DNA from: Paucimonas lemoignei
GTDB taxonomy: Bacteria > Pseudomonadota > Gammaproteobacteria > Pseudomonadales > Pseudomonadaceae
DNA: 64,000 bases
Direction: 5' to 3'
Assembly (NCBI GenBank): GCA_900475325.1
Contig: LS483371.1
Coordinates: 2,790,001 to 2,854,000 of the forward strand
Shown piece by piece: positions 28,736 to 41,991 of the stretch; positions within the stretch are counted from its first letter, which is position 1, and every line of letters starts with the position of its first letter. The position numbers were made by a program, and so were the translations under genes. The notes beneath the pieces are model-generated. The model was not told the DNA's origin. It searched no databases and saw only the letters and a program-made list of their open reading frames with translations.

Positions 28736-29899
28736 TTATTTGGACTCATTGAACAACTCACGCCCAATCAGCATCCGGCGGATCTCGCTGGTCCCGGCGC
28801 CGATCTCGTAGAGTTTGGCGTCGCGCAACAGTCGGCCAGCGGGGAATTCGTTGATGTAGCCGTTGCCACCCAGAATCTGGATCGTCTCCAGGGCCATCTG
28901 TGTCGCGCGCTCGGCGCTGTAGAGGATCACGCCTGCGGCGTCCTTGCGGGTGGTTTCGCCTCGCTCGCAGGCTTGCGCGACGGCGTACAGATAGGCGCGG
29001 CTGGCGTTGAGCTGGGTGTACATGTCAGCGATCTTGCCCTGGATCAGCTGAAATTCGCCGATGCTCTGGCCGAATTGCTTGCGGTCATGGATATAGGGCA
29101 CGACCACGTCCATGCAGGCTTGCATGATCCCGGTGGGCCCGCCAGCCAGCACCACGCGTTCGTAATCCAGCCCGCTCATCAGCACCTTCACGCCACCGTC
29201 CAGGGCGCCGAGCAGGTTTTCTTCCGGGACCTCCACGTCGTCGAAAAACAGCTCGCAGGTGTTGGAGCCGCGCATGCCCAGCTTGTCGAACTTGTTGCCA
29301 CGGGAAAACCCTTTCCAGTCGCGCTCGACGATGAATGCGCTGATGCCATGGGCGCCTTTTTGCAAGTCAGTTTTGGCGTAGATCACATAAGTGTTGGCGT
29401 CCGGCCCGTTGGTGATCCAGGTCTTGCTGCCATTGAGGATGAAGTGATCGCCACGCTTTTCGGCACGCAGCTTCATCGACACCACATCAGAACCTGCGTT
29501 GGGCTCACTCATGGCCAACGCCCCGACATGCTCGCCGCTGATGAGGCGGGGCAGGTACTGGGCTTTCTGCGCGGCGGTGCCGTTGCGGTTGATCTGATTC
29601 ACACACAGGTTCGAGTGCGCGCCGTAAGACAACGCCACCGACGCCGAGCCACGGCTGATTTCTTCCATGGCCACCACATGCGCCAGATACCCCAGCCCGG
29701 CGCCGCCATATTGTTCGTCGACGGTGATGCCCAGTAGACCCATATCGCCGAACTTGCGCCACATATCAGCCGGGAACAGATTATCCCGATCGATCTGCGC
29801 AGCGCGGGGAGTAATTTCAGCTGCGACGAAGGACTGAACCTGATCACGCAACATATCAATCGTTTCGCCCAGAGCGAAGTTAAGGCTGGGGTAACTCAT
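28736..29899 (-). CDS. liuA: Isovaleryl-CoA dehydrogenase
   Basis: 387 aa FAD-dependent acyl-CoA dehydrogenase. Conserved segments: [48 protein letters not shown] and the end [20 protein letters not shown]. The early [14 protein letters not shown] stretch is characteristic of isovaleryl-CoA dehydrogenases. It is the first step after isovaleryl-CoA formation and the first gene of liuABCD, with a LiuR-type palindrome 43 bp upstream. Confidence 0.94.
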   Translation of the reverse strand: MSYPSLNFALGETIDMLRDQVQSFVAAEITPRAAQIDRDNLFPADMWRKFGDMGLLGITVDEQYGGAGLGYLAHVVAMEEISRGSASVALSYGAHSNLCVNQINRNGTAAQKAQYLPRLISGEHVGALAMSEPNAGSDVVSMKLRAEKRGDHFILNGSKTWITNGPDANTYVIYAKTDLQKGAHGISAFIVERDWKGFSRGNKFDKLGMRGSNTCELFFDDVEVPEENLLGALDGGVKVLMSGLDYERVVLAGGPTGIMQACMDVVVPYIHDRKQFGQSIGEFQLIQGKIADMYTQLNASRAYLYAVAQACERGETTRKDAAGVILYSAERATQMALETIQILGGNGYINEFPAGRLLRDAKLYEIGAGTSEIRRMLIGRELFNESK

Positions 29900-29941
29900 G
29901 GGTAGCGTTCCTTATTATTTTTGGATGGGTCGCTATGACCT

Positions 29942-29955
29942 TTACGTTAACGTAA
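29942..29955. promoter_or_regulatory. LiuR (MerR-type) operator upstream of liuA
   Basis: TTACGTTAACGTAA is a perfect 14-bp palindrome. A related site (TTTACGTAAACGTCAA) lies upstream of liuR at 32832. MerR-family regulators such as LiuR bind such sites within the promoter spacer. Confidence 0.75.
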
Positions 29956-30132
29956 GCCTGGGGCAGTCAGGATGTCAACTGACTGTATGAGGCGTAATCA
30001 GCGGTGGTGCAATGCATCAGGATTTTCGCGGTCGTAAGAGCGGCCGAGCGGCGTTACGCTTTAGCCGCGAGCGGCAGTGCAGCCACTGAAGATTTAGCGG
30101 CATGACCAACGTTCTCGGTTGAAGCCGCTCCT

Positions 30133-30868
30133 TGTATGTCTGTAGTTTCGACGAATCAGAGGTATGCCTTTAACCGAGTGCCGACAACAGCATCCGGGTG
30201 CTGCTGGGTCAGGTTCCGTCCTGACGGCCGGGTCACTTTTGGTGCCAAAAGTAACCAAAACCTCTGCGCTGGCGTACGGCCCCCGCTTCGCGGCGGTTCC
30301 TTCGCTCCGGCACCGTGGGGCGGGCACGCGCCGACGGGCCATCCATGGCCCAACGGCGCTCGCTCGGCATCCATGCCGAGCGACCCACCCCACGGCACCT
30401 CCACTCAGCCTCCCGACGCGCATTTTGCGTCGTCTGTGAAATTGCGGCAGGAAAGCAAAAAGCAAATCTGCTTAGCAGATTTCTCCAGCATGACCTCACT
30501 TCTTCCTGACTCACAAGCTGCTTTTGATTCTGGGGGTATGCGCAAAATTTATGAGCGACACACATTGCGACTTGTGGCCGGCCGAGCGCAGGTATTGCGC
30601 AGTGGGCAACCCGGCATGGATGCCGGGTTAGCCGCACCGGGCCATGGATGGCCCATTGCGGCGGCCCACGGAGCAATGCCGGAGTGAGGGAAGTCTGAGC
30701 CTTGGCGAAGACCCGGACAAAGGAGCGGAAGCGCTTTGGTTACTTTCGTCTGGGCCGGCATTCCGGCTTTTCGAAAGTGACGCGCCGTAAGGGCGCAAAG
30801 GTGAATCAGCGTCGCCGCCGCTGCTGGATATAGATGTTTTAGGGCGCTCCCAACAGAGTATCTACAGG
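30133..30868. repeat. Long composite palindromic intergenic element, copy B (about 0.74 kb)
   Basis: Same orientation as copy C and nearly identical to it across the hairpin blocks: ACTTTTGGTGCCAAAAGT at about 30235, GGGCCATCCATGGCCC at about 30338, GCTCGGCATCCATGCCGAGC at about 30363, ACCCGGCATGGATGCCGGGT at about 30610. It ends with CTGGATATAGATG...CAGAGTATC, as in the other copies. It sits between the liuA promoter and the 3' end of the CrcZ-family RNA. The boundary next to liuA (TGTATGTCTGTAG, about 30134) is shared with copy A. Confidence 0.85.
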
Positions 30869-30885
30869 GGCACTGAGGATCCGTA

Positions 30886-30916
30886 GAAAGCAGAAAGGGG
30901 AGCCTGGGCTCCCCTT
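30886..30916 (-). terminator. Intrinsic terminator of the CrcZ-family RNA
   Basis: Stem AAGGGGAGCC / GGCTCCCCTT (30895-30916), with a two-base loop and a T-rich tail on the minus strand. Confidence 0.8.
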
Positions 30917-31273
30917 CAAATTACTGCATGCTCTTTATTATTGTTGGGCGGCCTGTTGTTGTTTTTGGTGGCCGTACCCTTGTCGCTGTTTTTGAGCGAT
31001 CCCCATTCGGGATCAAGAGCAAACGTATTTTTTTGAGCGCTGATGCTGCTTCTACCTCTGCCTCTACAGCAGTGATCCAACCAGTGGGACGCTACCTGAA
31101 GGTAGTTTTATTGTTCTCTGCCCGGTTGCGAGGTTCTCTTTCGAGGCCCTCCGAAAAGCGATCCACTCCAAAAAAATCTGTTAGCTGCGCCTCTGTCCGT
31201 GTTGTTCTTGTTATGTCAGAGCCGTACATGTTGTTTTTATTGGGTTACTGCATATTTTTTGTTTTTGTTGTGC
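30890..31273 (-). ncRNA. crcY: CrcZ-family small RNA (CrcY/CrcX type), Hfq/Crc decoy
   Basis: About 384 nt on the minus strand. The inferred 5' end GCACAACAAAAAC lies the proper distance from a sigma54 promoter. The RNA carries repeated A-rich CA motifs (AAAAACAAC, AAGAACAAC, AACAATAAAA, AAAAACAACAACAGG, CAACAATAATAAAG), the binding sites by which CrcZ-type RNAs titrate Hfq/Crc and relieve catabolite repression. It ends in a strong hairpin. In P. putida crcY lies beside the HMG-CoA lyase gene, as here; the crcX name used in P. syringae is the alternative. Ends are inferred. Confidence 0.85.
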
Positions 31274-31283
31274 CAGAGATATA

Positions 31284-31298
31284 GCAGGAGCCGTGCCA
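31284..31298 (-). promoter_or_regulatory. Sigma54 promoter of the CrcZ-family RNA
   Basis: On the minus strand TGGCACGGCTCCTGC has the -24 GG and -12 GC exactly 12 nt apart, with strong agreement to TGGCAC-N5-TTGC. It predicts a start near 31273. Confidence 0.85.
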
Positions 31299-31381
31299 GT
31301 TTTTGCAAAGCCCCATAAATCAAGGGTTTGGGCAGTGCGGGGAGCTGGCGAAGGATAAATATTCGTCAGCATTTGTTTCCG

Positions 31382-31420
31382 TGTTACCCGTTTTTCCGCA
31401 AAAGCCGGGGGAGGGTAACA
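31382..31420. promoter_or_regulatory. Candidate CbrB upstream activator sites
   Basis: TGTTACCC (31382-31389) and GGGTAACA (31413-31420) form a perfect 8-bp inverted repeat about 110-145 bp upstream of the inferred start. That is the usual distance for a sigma54 enhancer, and the GTTAC/GTAAC cores resemble the known CbrB target. CbrB drives CrcZ-type RNAs in other pseudomonads. Confidence 0.65.
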
Positions 31421-31455
31421 CTCTGTGACAACATGTCGCACCTGCGCCATGGCTT

Positions 31456-32355
31456 TTATCCGACCAGCCGGGCTATTGCGACTCGTGAGCCATTGGGCCG
31501 CCCCAGAACCTCGGATATCCGCTGGCCCGCCAGGATCAACCGGTCCAGATCGACGCCGGTTTCGATACCCAGCCCTTGCAGCATATACAGCACGTCTTCA
31601 CTGGCGACATTCCCGCTGGCACCTTTGGCGTAAGGGCAACCGCCCAGGCCCGCCACCGAGCTGTCGAACACCTGGATGCCCTCAAGCAGGCTGGCGTAGA
31701 TGTTGGCCAACGCCTGGCCATAGGTGTCATGGAAATGCCCGGCAATCTTGCCGCGCGGTATCTGCCTGGCCACTTCCTCGATCAACGTTCTGGTCGCGCC
31801 CGGGGTGCCGACGCCAATGGTGTCGCCCAGCGACACTTCATAGCAGCCCATGTCGATCAGCTCGTTCGCCACAGAGGCAACCTGCTGCGGGGCGATCTGG
31901 CCGTCGTAAGGGCAGCCCAGTACACAGGACACATAGCCACGCACGTGGATCCCGTGTAGCCGCGCCGCCTGCATGATCGGCGCAAAACGTTCGAGGCTTT
32001 CGCTGATCGAGCAATTGATATTGCGTTGGGAGAACGCCTCCGAGGCGGCAGCGAAGACAGCCACTTCTCTGGCACCTGCGGCGAGGGCGTCCTCAAAACC
32101 TCGCAGGTTGGGCGTCAGCGCTGAGTAGGTCACCCCATCACGACGCTGTATGCCGGTAAAGGTCTCAGCAGAGCCCGCCATCTGCGGGACCCATTTGGGG
32201 GACACGAAACTGCCGACTTCAATATGGCTCAACCCGGCGCTGGACAGGTCATCCACCAGCTGGACTTTGTCCGCAGTGCTGATTGATTGTGCTTCGTTCT
32301 GCAGGCCATCCCTGGGACCCACCTCGACCAGACGCACTTTCTTGGGAATATGCAT
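31456..32355 (-). CDS. liuE: Hydroxymethylglutaryl-CoA lyase
   Basis: 299 aa, also called MvaB. VEVGPRDGLQNE at the start, GYVSCVLGCPYDG in the middle, and the catalytic loop region GLGGCPYAKGASGNVASED near residue 235. It cleaves HMG-CoA to acetoacetate and acetyl-CoA, the last liu step. It follows liuR by 30 bp. In P. aeruginosa it is the last gene of liuRABCDE; here it is separated from liuABCD by ~1.5 kb containing the CrcZ-family RNA and copy B. Confidence 0.94.
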   Translation of the reverse strand: MHIPKKVRLVEVGPRDGLQNEAQSISTADKVQLVDDLSSAGLSHIEVGSFVSPKWVPQMAGSAETFTGIQRRDGVTYSALTPNLRGFEDALAAGAREVAVFAAASEAFSQRNINCSISESLERFAPIMQAARLHGIHVRGYVSCVLGCPYDGQIAPQQVASVANELIDMGCYEVSLGDTIGVGTPGATRTLIEEVARQIPRGKIAGHFHDTYGQALANIYASLLEGIQVFDSSVAGLGGCPYAKGASGNVASEDVLYMLQGLGIETGVDLDRLILAGQRISEVLGRPNGSRVAIARLVG

Positions 32356-32385
32356 AGCCGACTCCTTTCTCGAATTGTTCGAGGT

Positions 32386-32787
32386 TTAGTCCATAACTGT
32401 CTGATTATTAATATTTTTAGTCAGTGCTATTTTGCAGCGTTCTTCGGCGGTATCCAGTTCGATCTGCATCTGTCTGATATCCAGCAGCTGTTGTTCAAGC
32501 TGCGCCCGGCGCTCGCCAATCTTGCCCAGCATGGTGTGCAGCTGCTTGTGGTTGCCGCCGCTGGGCTCGTACAGCTCAATGAGTTCGCGACATTCTGCGA
32601 GGGAGAAACCGATGCGCTTGCCGCGCAGAATCAACTTCAGGGTGACTTTGTCCCGGTTCGAATAGATGCGCTCAAGGCCCCGCCTTTCGGGGGCCAGCAT
32701 GCCTTGCTCTTCATAGAAACGGATGGTGCGGGTAGTGATGTCCAGCTCGCGAGCGAGATCGGAAATGCTGTAGGTCTGGCTGATCAT
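32386..32787 (-). CDS. liuR: MerR family regulator of leucine/isovalerate degradation
   Basis: 133 aa. N-terminal MerR HTH (YSISDLARELDITTRTIRFY), then a wing (RRGLERIYSNRD) and a coiled-coil dimerisation helix (about residues 80-125). No Cys-based metal site is evident. It is co-directional with liuE, with TTTACGTAAACGTCAA 45 bp upstream of its start and a related palindrome before liuA, which supports the LiuR assignment and autoregulation. Confidence 0.88.
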   Translation of the reverse strand: MISQTYSISDLARELDITTRTIRFYEEQGMLAPERRGLERIYSNRDKVTLKLILRGKRIGFSLAECRELIELYEPSGGNHKQLHTMLGKIGERRAQLEQQLLDIRQMQIELDTAEERCKIALTKNINNQTVMD

Positions 32788-32831
32788 GGGCAGGCTCGAC
32801 GGATAAGCGAAGGGCTAAACCTAAGGCGTCC

Positions 32832-32847
32832 TTTACGTAAACGTCAA
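32832..32847. promoter_or_regulatory. LiuR-type operator upstream of liuR
   Basis: TTTACGTAAACGTCAA is an imperfect palindrome sharing the ACGT half-sites of the liuA operator. Confidence 0.65.
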
Positions 32848-32867
32848 GCTTAAGGCGGTGGTTCCCC

Positions 32868-32944
32868 TTGTAGGAGCTACCGAAGGCTGCGAAAGCGTTT
32901 TATCTCGAAGAACGCGATTCGCAGCCCTCGGCAGCTCCTACAGG
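32868..32944. repeat. REPIN (TAGGAGCT / GCTGCGAA type)
   Basis: Arms TTGTAGGAGCTACCGAAGGC and CCCTCGGCAGCTCCTACAGG enclose about 30 bp. It lies between the 5' region of liuR and the 3' end of the LysR gene. Confidence 0.7.
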
Positions 32945-32986
32945 GTCATATTTATTCTATGAAAACAGAAAGTTGAATCAGATAAG

Positions 32987-33916
32987 TCATGCTGTTTCTA
33001 GCTTGGTTTCCTGCGCCGTCACCTGTTGACACAGCTCGATCATCTGCTCGCGCATCCAGCGGTTGGCGGGGTCCTGATCAGTGCTTTCGTGCCAATAGAG
33101 ATGGGTTTCCACTGACGGCACATCATGAACCGGCAGCGGGAAATAGCGCAGTTCGTGACGTTTGGCGAAGCGTTCCGGAACGGTCATGACCATATCGGTC
33201 TGCTGCAGCACCTGCGAGGCCATCAAGTAATGCTGCGAGCGCAGGGCGATCTTGCGCTGGATGCCCATCTTGCCCAGTGCGAGGTCCACGTAGCCCAGCC
33301 CGCTGCGGCGGCTGGAGATGTGGATGTGAGTCAGCCCCAGGTAATCGTCGAGCTTGAACGCCTCGCGGTTCGCTAATGGATGACCTTTGCGCATGGCACA
33401 GACGTATTTGTCTTCCATGAGCTTCACGTGTCGCACCTGAGGGTCGGTATTGAGAGGAGCATCCACGGCAAAATCCAGCCGACCGGCCGCCAGCTCCTTG
33501 GTGGTTTCCCGACGCTTGGACAGGAAACTCTCGATGGTGACGTTGGGTGCCAGACGTTTGAGGCGCTGGAACAGCGGCGGCAGAATCACTGCTTCAGTGA
33601 GGTCCGTCATGCTGATGCGGTAATTCTTGTTGGCCTGCAACGGGTTGAAGATGCGGCTTTCCTGCACCGAGACGCGCAGCAGTGAAAGCGCATTGCGTAC
33701 CGGGCCAATGATGTTCTGGGCCATGGGGGTGGGCACCATGCCTTGGGCGGTACGTACGAACAGCGGGTCGTTGAAGGTCTCGCGCAGCCGCGCCAGGGCG
33801 TTGGAAACGGCGGGCTGAGTAATGCCCACGATCTGACCTGCGCGGGTGAGGTTGGCTTCGGTGTAAATCGCGTCGAAGACAATGAATAGGTTGAGATCGA
33901 CCTTGCTAAGGTTCAT
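32987..33916 (-). CDS. LysR family transcriptional regulator
   Basis: 309 aa. The HTH begins VDLNLFIVFDAIYTEANLTRAG and continues ITQPAVSNALARLRE, typical of the NodD/LeuO-like branch. The effector domain has the usual length. It is divergent from an acyl-CoA dehydrogenase gene across 171 bp; that gap is AT-rich near ATCATATATCGGTTATGA (about 33975-33992), a candidate binding region. The likely role is control of the dehydrogenase; the inducer is unknown. Confidence 0.88.
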   Translation of the reverse strand: MNLSKVDLNLFIVFDAIYTEANLTRAGQIVGITQPAVSNALARLRETFNDPLFVRTAQGMVPTPMAQNIIGPVRNALSLLRVSVQESRIFNPLQANKNYRISMTDLTEAVILPPLFQRLKRLAPNVTIESFLSKRRETTKELAAGRLDFAVDAPLNTDPQVRHVKLMEDKYVCAMRKGHPLANREAFKLDDYLGLTHIHISSRRSGLGYVDLALGKMGIQRKIALRSQHYLMASQVLQQTDMVMTVPERFAKRHELRYFPLPVHDVPSVETHLYWHESTDQDPANRWMREQMIELCQQVTAQETKLETA

Positions 33917-34087
33917 GCCGTGCCCCTTTTTACTGTTTTTGTTGTGCCGCTCTCATGCCGGAGCGTGGGCCGATCATATATCGGTTATGAATGTTTATAC
34001 ACGCCGAGAATAGATTAGATAAATGTTGCTGCCGGGCCTAGCATCGATGCATGACTTAACAAAACCTCATTCAGAAGGTAGCCCCAG

Positions 34088-35311
34088 ATGGATTTTGCTT
34101 ACTCTGCGAAGGTTCAGGAACTGCGCGAACGCGTCACCGCGTTCATGGACACCTACGTGTATCCCGCTGAGCCGGTGTTCGAGCGTCAAGTGGCCGAAGG
34201 CGACCGTTGGCAGCCCACGGCAATCATGGAAGAGCTCAAGGCCCGGGCCAAGGCCGAGGGCCTGTGGAACCTGTTTTTACCCGAGTCCGAATTAGGCGCT
34301 GGTCTGACCAACCTTGAGTACGCGCCCCTGGCGGAAATCATGGGCCGCTCGCTGCTGGGCCCTGAGCCCTTCAACTGCTCGGCGCCGGACACCGGCAACA
34401 TGGAAGTCCTGGTGCGTTATGCCAACGAAGCGCAAAAACAGCAGTGGCTGGAGCCTTTGTTGCGCGGCGAGATACGCTCGGCGTTTGCCATGACCGAACC
34501 GGACGTGGCTTCGTCCGATGCCACCAATATGGCAGCGAGCGCCGAGCGGCAGGGCGATGAGTGGGTGATCAATGGCCGTAAATGGTGGACGTCAGGCGCC
34601 TGTGATCCGCGCTGCAAGATTCTGATCTTCATGGGCCTGAGTAATCCCGACGGGCCACGCCATCAACAGCATTCAATGATCCTGGTGCCGACGGATGCGC
34701 CCGGTTTGAAGATCGTGCGTCCGCTGCCCGTGTTTGGCTACGATGACGCGCCCCACGGGCATGCCGAAGTGCTCTTCGAAAACGTGCGGGTGCCTTACGA
34801 GAACGTGTTGCTGGGTGAAGGCCGAGGTTTTGAAATTGCCCAGGGCCGCCTGGGGCCGGGGCGCATTCACCACTGCATGCGTTCAATCGGTATGGCCGAG
34901 CGCGCCCTTGAGTTGATGTGCAAGCGTGCCGTCAGCCGTGTGGCGTTCGGCCGACCTCTGGCGCGGTTGGGTGGCAATGTCGACAAGATTGCCGATTCGC
35001 GGATGGAGATCGACATGGCGCGGCTGCTGACGCTCAAAGCGGCCTACATGATGGACACCGTGGGCAACAAGGTCGCGAAAAGCGAAATCGCCCAGATCAA
35101 GGTCGTCGCGCCCAATGTTGCATTGCGGGTGATTGATCGAGCCATACAGATGCATGGCGGCGCGGGGGTTTCCAATGATTTCCCCCTGGCTTACATGTAC
35201 GCCATGCAACGCACCCTGCGCCTGGCCGACGGCCCGGATGAAGTACACCGGGCGGCGATTGGCAAGTTCGAGATTGGCAAGTACGTGCCCAAGGAGATGT
35301 TGCGGGGGTGA
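34088..35311 (+). CDS. Acyl-CoA dehydrogenase
   Basis: 407 aa. It has [15 protein letters not shown] (FAD and substrate contacts), [15 protein letters not shown], and the end region [18 protein letters not shown] plus [10 protein letters not shown]. The DVASSDATN and ADGPDEVH forms are those of the ACAD10/11-like and medium/long-chain group found with beta-oxidation clusters. It is a single gene under a divergent LysR. The substrate is unknown. Confidence 0.9.
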   Translation: MDFAYSAKVQELRERVTAFMDTYVYPAEPVFERQVAEGDRWQPTAIMEELKARAKAEGLWNLFLPESELGAGLTNLEYAPLAEIMGRSLLGPEPFNCSAPDTGNMEVLVRYANEAQKQQWLEPLLRGEIRSAFAMTEPDVASSDATNMAASAERQGDEWVINGRKWWTSGACDPRCKILIFMGLSNPDGPRHQQHSMILVPTDAPGLKIVRPLPVFGYDDAPHGHAEVLFENVRVPYENVLLGEGRGFEIAQGRLGPGRIHHCMRSIGMAERALELMCKRAVSRVAFGRPLARLGGNVDKIADSRMEIDMARLLTLKAAYMMDTVGNKVAKSEIAQIKVVAPNVALRVIDRAIQMHGGAGVSNDFPLAYMYAMQRTLRLADGPDEVHRAAIGKFEIGKYVPKEMLRG

Positions 35312-35337
35312 GGCGGGCTGTTGAACTGAAACACGAT

Positions 35338-35433
35338 CCTGTGGGAGCGAATTCATTCGCGAAGGCAATGTTAAGACCGATGAAGATGCGTCGGATGTGC
35401 TGGCCTATTCGCGAATGAATTCGCTCCCACAGG
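35338..35433. repeat. REPIN with perfect 26-bp arms
   Basis: Begins CCTGTGGGAGCGAATTCATT (35338) and ends with its exact complement at 35433; arms of 26 bp with a 44-bp spacer. The same arms recur at 41842 and 43971. Confidence 0.85.
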
Positions 35434-35465
35434 TCCGGGAACCTCCCTCAGGCTGGATATAACCT

Positions 35466-35556
35466 CTGTAGGAGCGAACTTGTTCGCGAGGCGTTGGTAC
35501 TGGAGATAGATAACCGTCGCCGCCAGGCCGTCTCGCCAACAAGTTGGCTCCTACAG
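35466..35556. repeat. REPIN, second subtype (CTGTAGGAGCGAAC)
   Basis: Arms CTGTAGGAGCGAACTTGTTC and CAACAAGTTGGCTCCTACAG, about 40 bp apart, differing at a few positions. Confidence 0.75.
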
Positions 35557-35579
35557 GTAATCACCGCTGCAACCGCCAG

Positions 35580-35634
35580 TGTGAAGCTGCAATCTGACTT
35601 GCAGCTTGCAGCTTGCCGCTTGCAGCTCCGGGCT
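35580..35634. repeat. GCTTGCAGCTTG-type short repeat
   Basis: Alternating AAGCTGCAA and TTGCAGCTT units, like the repeat between liuA and liuB. It lies immediately downstream of metH. Confidence 0.5.
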
Positions 35635-35639
35635 ACCGG

Positions 35640-39347
<3,708 letters not shown>

Positions 39348-39516
39348 AGGGCTACCTGGAAAAGGTCGATACAGAAAGGCCGAAATGATAACAAACCCGA
39401 GCGCTTTTAGTGTTGATTACACTTTGCCATGAATATCGCTCATGTTGCACAGTGCCAGTATCTGTAGAATTACCGCGTTTTTCACTTTTAAGTGCTGACC
39501 TTACTGGACGCTGGAT

Positions 39517-41820
39517 ATGCCGTATCGCTTGTTTATAAGCATCGCCGTGCTGTGGGTGTGTGGCATATCGCAGGTTCAGGCAGATAGCCCGGCCGCTCAG
39601 CCGAACATCTCTTATGTTCGGGACATTCAACCGATCCTCACTGAAAAGTGCGTCGCGTGCCACGCCTGCAACGATGCCCCGTGCCAATTGAACCTGGGTG
39701 CCGGGGAGGGCGTTGCTCGGGGTGCCAGCAAAATTCCGGTGTATGACGGCGAGCGCAGCACTGCCCAGGCGCCTACACGTTTGTTCATGGACGCCAGCGG
39801 CCCCAAGGCATGGGCCGACAAGGGGTTCTATTCGGTGTTGGACGCTCAGCAAAGCCAGGCGTCGCTGATGAGCCGGATGCTTGAACTGGGCCGCAACGCG
39901 CCGCTGGAACCCAATGCAAAGATCCCGGCAGAGATTGCTCTGGGCATGAACCGCGAGAATCTCTGCGCCCAGCCCGGTGAATTCAATGCCTACGCCCAGG
40001 CGCATCCCCGCGAAGGGATGCCGCTGGCCGTCACCGGGTTGAGCGACGCCCAATACCAGACCCTGCAACGCTGGTTTGCCGAGGGCGCACCGGTTGACGA
40101 CGCCGCGCAGCAGCCCTCCATCGGCGAATTGGCGCAGATCAGCGAGTGGGAGGCGCTGCTCAACCAGCCAGGCTCAGCCCAGGCACTGGTCGGGCGCTGG
40201 CTGTACGAACATCTGTTCCTGGCGCATATCTACTTCGTGGGCGGTGAGCCGGGGCATTTCTTCCAGTGGGTACGTTCGCGCACCCCAAGCGGCCAGCCCA
40301 TCGATTTGGTCGCCACCCGCAGGCCCAACGATGACCCCGGCAGTGACTTCTATTACCGATTGATGCCGGTCAAGGGTGTGATCGTGCACAAGACGCATAT
40401 CACCTATGCCCTTGGCCCGCAGAAGATGGAGAGGGTCAAGCAGCTGTTCTACGGCCAGCCCTGGAGCGTCGATGCATTACCCGGCTATGGGCCGGGGCGG
40501 CGTGCCAATCCCTTTGAAAGCTTCGAAGCGATTCCGGTCCGGGCGCGTTATCAGTTCATGCTCGATAACGCGGAATACTTCGTGCGCACCTTCATTCGCG
40601 GCCCGGTATGCCGCGGGCAGATCGCGACCGACGTGATCCGCGATCAGTTCTGGGTGCTGTTCCAGGAGCCCGCCCATGACCTGTATGTGTTCGATGCCAA
40701 CTACCGCAACCAGGCCACGCCGCTGCTGGCCATGCCGGGGCAAAACGACGACGTGGGCAGTGTATTGGGCCTGTGGCGCAGTTACCGGGACAAGCGCAAC
40801 GAATACGAAGACCTGCGCCGTGACGCCTATGCCCAGGCCCCGCCACCGGGTTGGGCAACCCTCTGGGCGGGCAATGATAATGCCTTGCTGACGGTGTTCC
40901 GTCATTTCGACAGCGCTTCGGTAAACAAGGGCCTGATCGGTGATGTGCCGCAAACGATGTGGCTGTTTGACTTCCCGCTGCTGGAACGCACTTATTACCA
41001 GTTGGCAGTGAACTTCGACGTGTACGGCAACATTTCTCATCAGGTGCAGACGCGGCTGTATTTCGACCTGATCCGCAACGGTGCCGAGGTCAATTTCCTG
41101 CGCCTTATGCCAGCGGACAAACGCGATGACCTGTTGAGCAACTGGTACGAGAACGGCGGCAAGCTAAAGATGTGGCTGGATTACCAGAGCATCGACGATG
41201 ACACCCCCAGCGGCATGAAGCTGGACGAGAAAGACCCCAAACGCGATTTCGCCTTGAAGCTGCTGGATCGCGCCGGGACACTCAATGCATCGCCCGATCC
41301 AATCAATCGGTGTAGCGGGGCGTATTGCTCGCGAGCCGGTATCACGGCCAGTTTTGCTCAGGTCGAGCAATCGCTCAGCCAGCTGGTGTCACGCCCGGCG
41401 GCGGGTTTGAAGGTGATCGATTACCTGCCGGAAAACACCATGCTGCGCATTGAAGACAGCAGCGGCAAGCGGATGATGTACAGCATGCTGCGCAACCGTT
41501 CGCATACCAACGTGGCGTTTCTGCTGGGCGAGTCTTATCGCTATCAACCCGGTCTGGACAGCCTGACGATTTATCCGGGGGTGCTCGGTAGCTATCCCAA
41601 TTTCATGTTCAACGTTCCTGCAAGCGAGGTGCCGGGTTTTGTGGCCGCGATGCAGCAGGCGCGGCATCAGGCGGACTTCGAAAAGGTCGTCGAACGCTGG
41701 GGCGTGCGGCGCAGCCATCCGCTGTTCTGGACATATTTCCATGACCTGGATCGCTTCATCCAGGAGACCACGCCGGTTGAGGCGGGGGTGCTGGATATGA
41801 ATCGGTACGAGAATTTGTAG
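39517..41820 (+). CDS. cti: Fatty acid cis/trans isomerase, periplasmic cytochrome-type
   Basis: 767 aa. A signal peptide (cleavage near SQVQA-DS) precedes NISYVRDIQPILTEKCVACHACNDAPCQL, whose CVACH is the c-type heme site (about residue 45). It converts cis- to trans-unsaturated fatty acids in membrane phospholipids during solvent or heat stress, acting from the periplasm. Length and heme motif agree with Pseudomonas Cti. It is a single gene, divergent from metH; two REP elements follow. Confidence 0.95.
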   Translation: MPYRLFISIAVLWVCGISQVQADSPAAQPNISYVRDIQPILTEKCVACHACNDAPCQLNLGAGEGVARGASKIPVYDGERSTAQAPTRLFMDASGPKAWADKGFYSVLDAQQSQASLMSRMLELGRNAPLEPNAKIPAEIALGMNRENLCAQPGEFNAYAQAHPREGMPLAVTGLSDAQYQTLQRWFAEGAPVDDAAQQPSIGELAQISEWEALLNQPGSAQALVGRWLYEHLFLAHIYFVGGEPGHFFQWVRSRTPSGQPIDLVATRRPNDDPGSDFYYRLMPVKGVIVHKTHITYALGPQKMERVKQLFYGQPWSVDALPGYGPGRRANPFESFEAIPVRARYQFMLDNAEYFVRTFIRGPVCRGQIATDVIRDQFWVLFQEPAHDLYVFDANYRNQATPLLAMPGQNDDVGSVLGLWRSYRDKRNEYEDLRRDAYAQAPPPGWATLWAGNDNALLTVFRHFDSASVNKGLIGDVPQTMWLFDFPLLERTYYQLAVNFDVYGNISHQVQTRLYFDLIRNGAEVNFLRLMPADKRDDLLSNWYENGGKLKMWLDYQSIDDDTPSGMKLDEKDPKRDFALKLLDRAGTLNASPDPINRCSGAYCSRAGITASFAQVEQSLSQLVSRPAAGLKVIDYLPENTMLRIEDSSGKRMMYSMLRNRSHTNVAFLLGESYRYQPGLDSLTIYPGVLGSYPNFMFNVPASEVPGFVAAMQQARHQADFEKVVERWGVRRSHPLFWTYFHDLDRFIQETTPVEAGVLDMNRYENL

Positions 41821-41841
41821 GATTGCAGAGACGGCGTGGAA

Positions 41842-41937
41842 CCTGTGGGAGCGAATTCATTCGCGAAAGGGCCGGGACATCCGATAGAGATATATCGCCT
41901 GTTGTTAGGCCTTCGCGAATGAATTCGCTCCCACAGG
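41842..41937. repeat. REPIN with perfect 26-bp arms
   Basis: Identical arms to those at 35338 and 43971, with a different 44-bp spacer. Confidence 0.85.
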
Positions 41938-41991
41938 GTTGATAAGAAGGCGGTGTGTCTGGCATGAAGGCGTGGTGAATGTACTGGCCCC

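Noticed and set aside
30928..31284. A 118-codon plus-strand open frame
   Set aside because: It is the antisense of the CrcZ-family RNA, ends at its sigma54 promoter, and has no ribosome-binding site.
39348..39516. Cobalamin riboswitch before metH
   Set aside because: The gap has no B12 box or other aptamer blocks.
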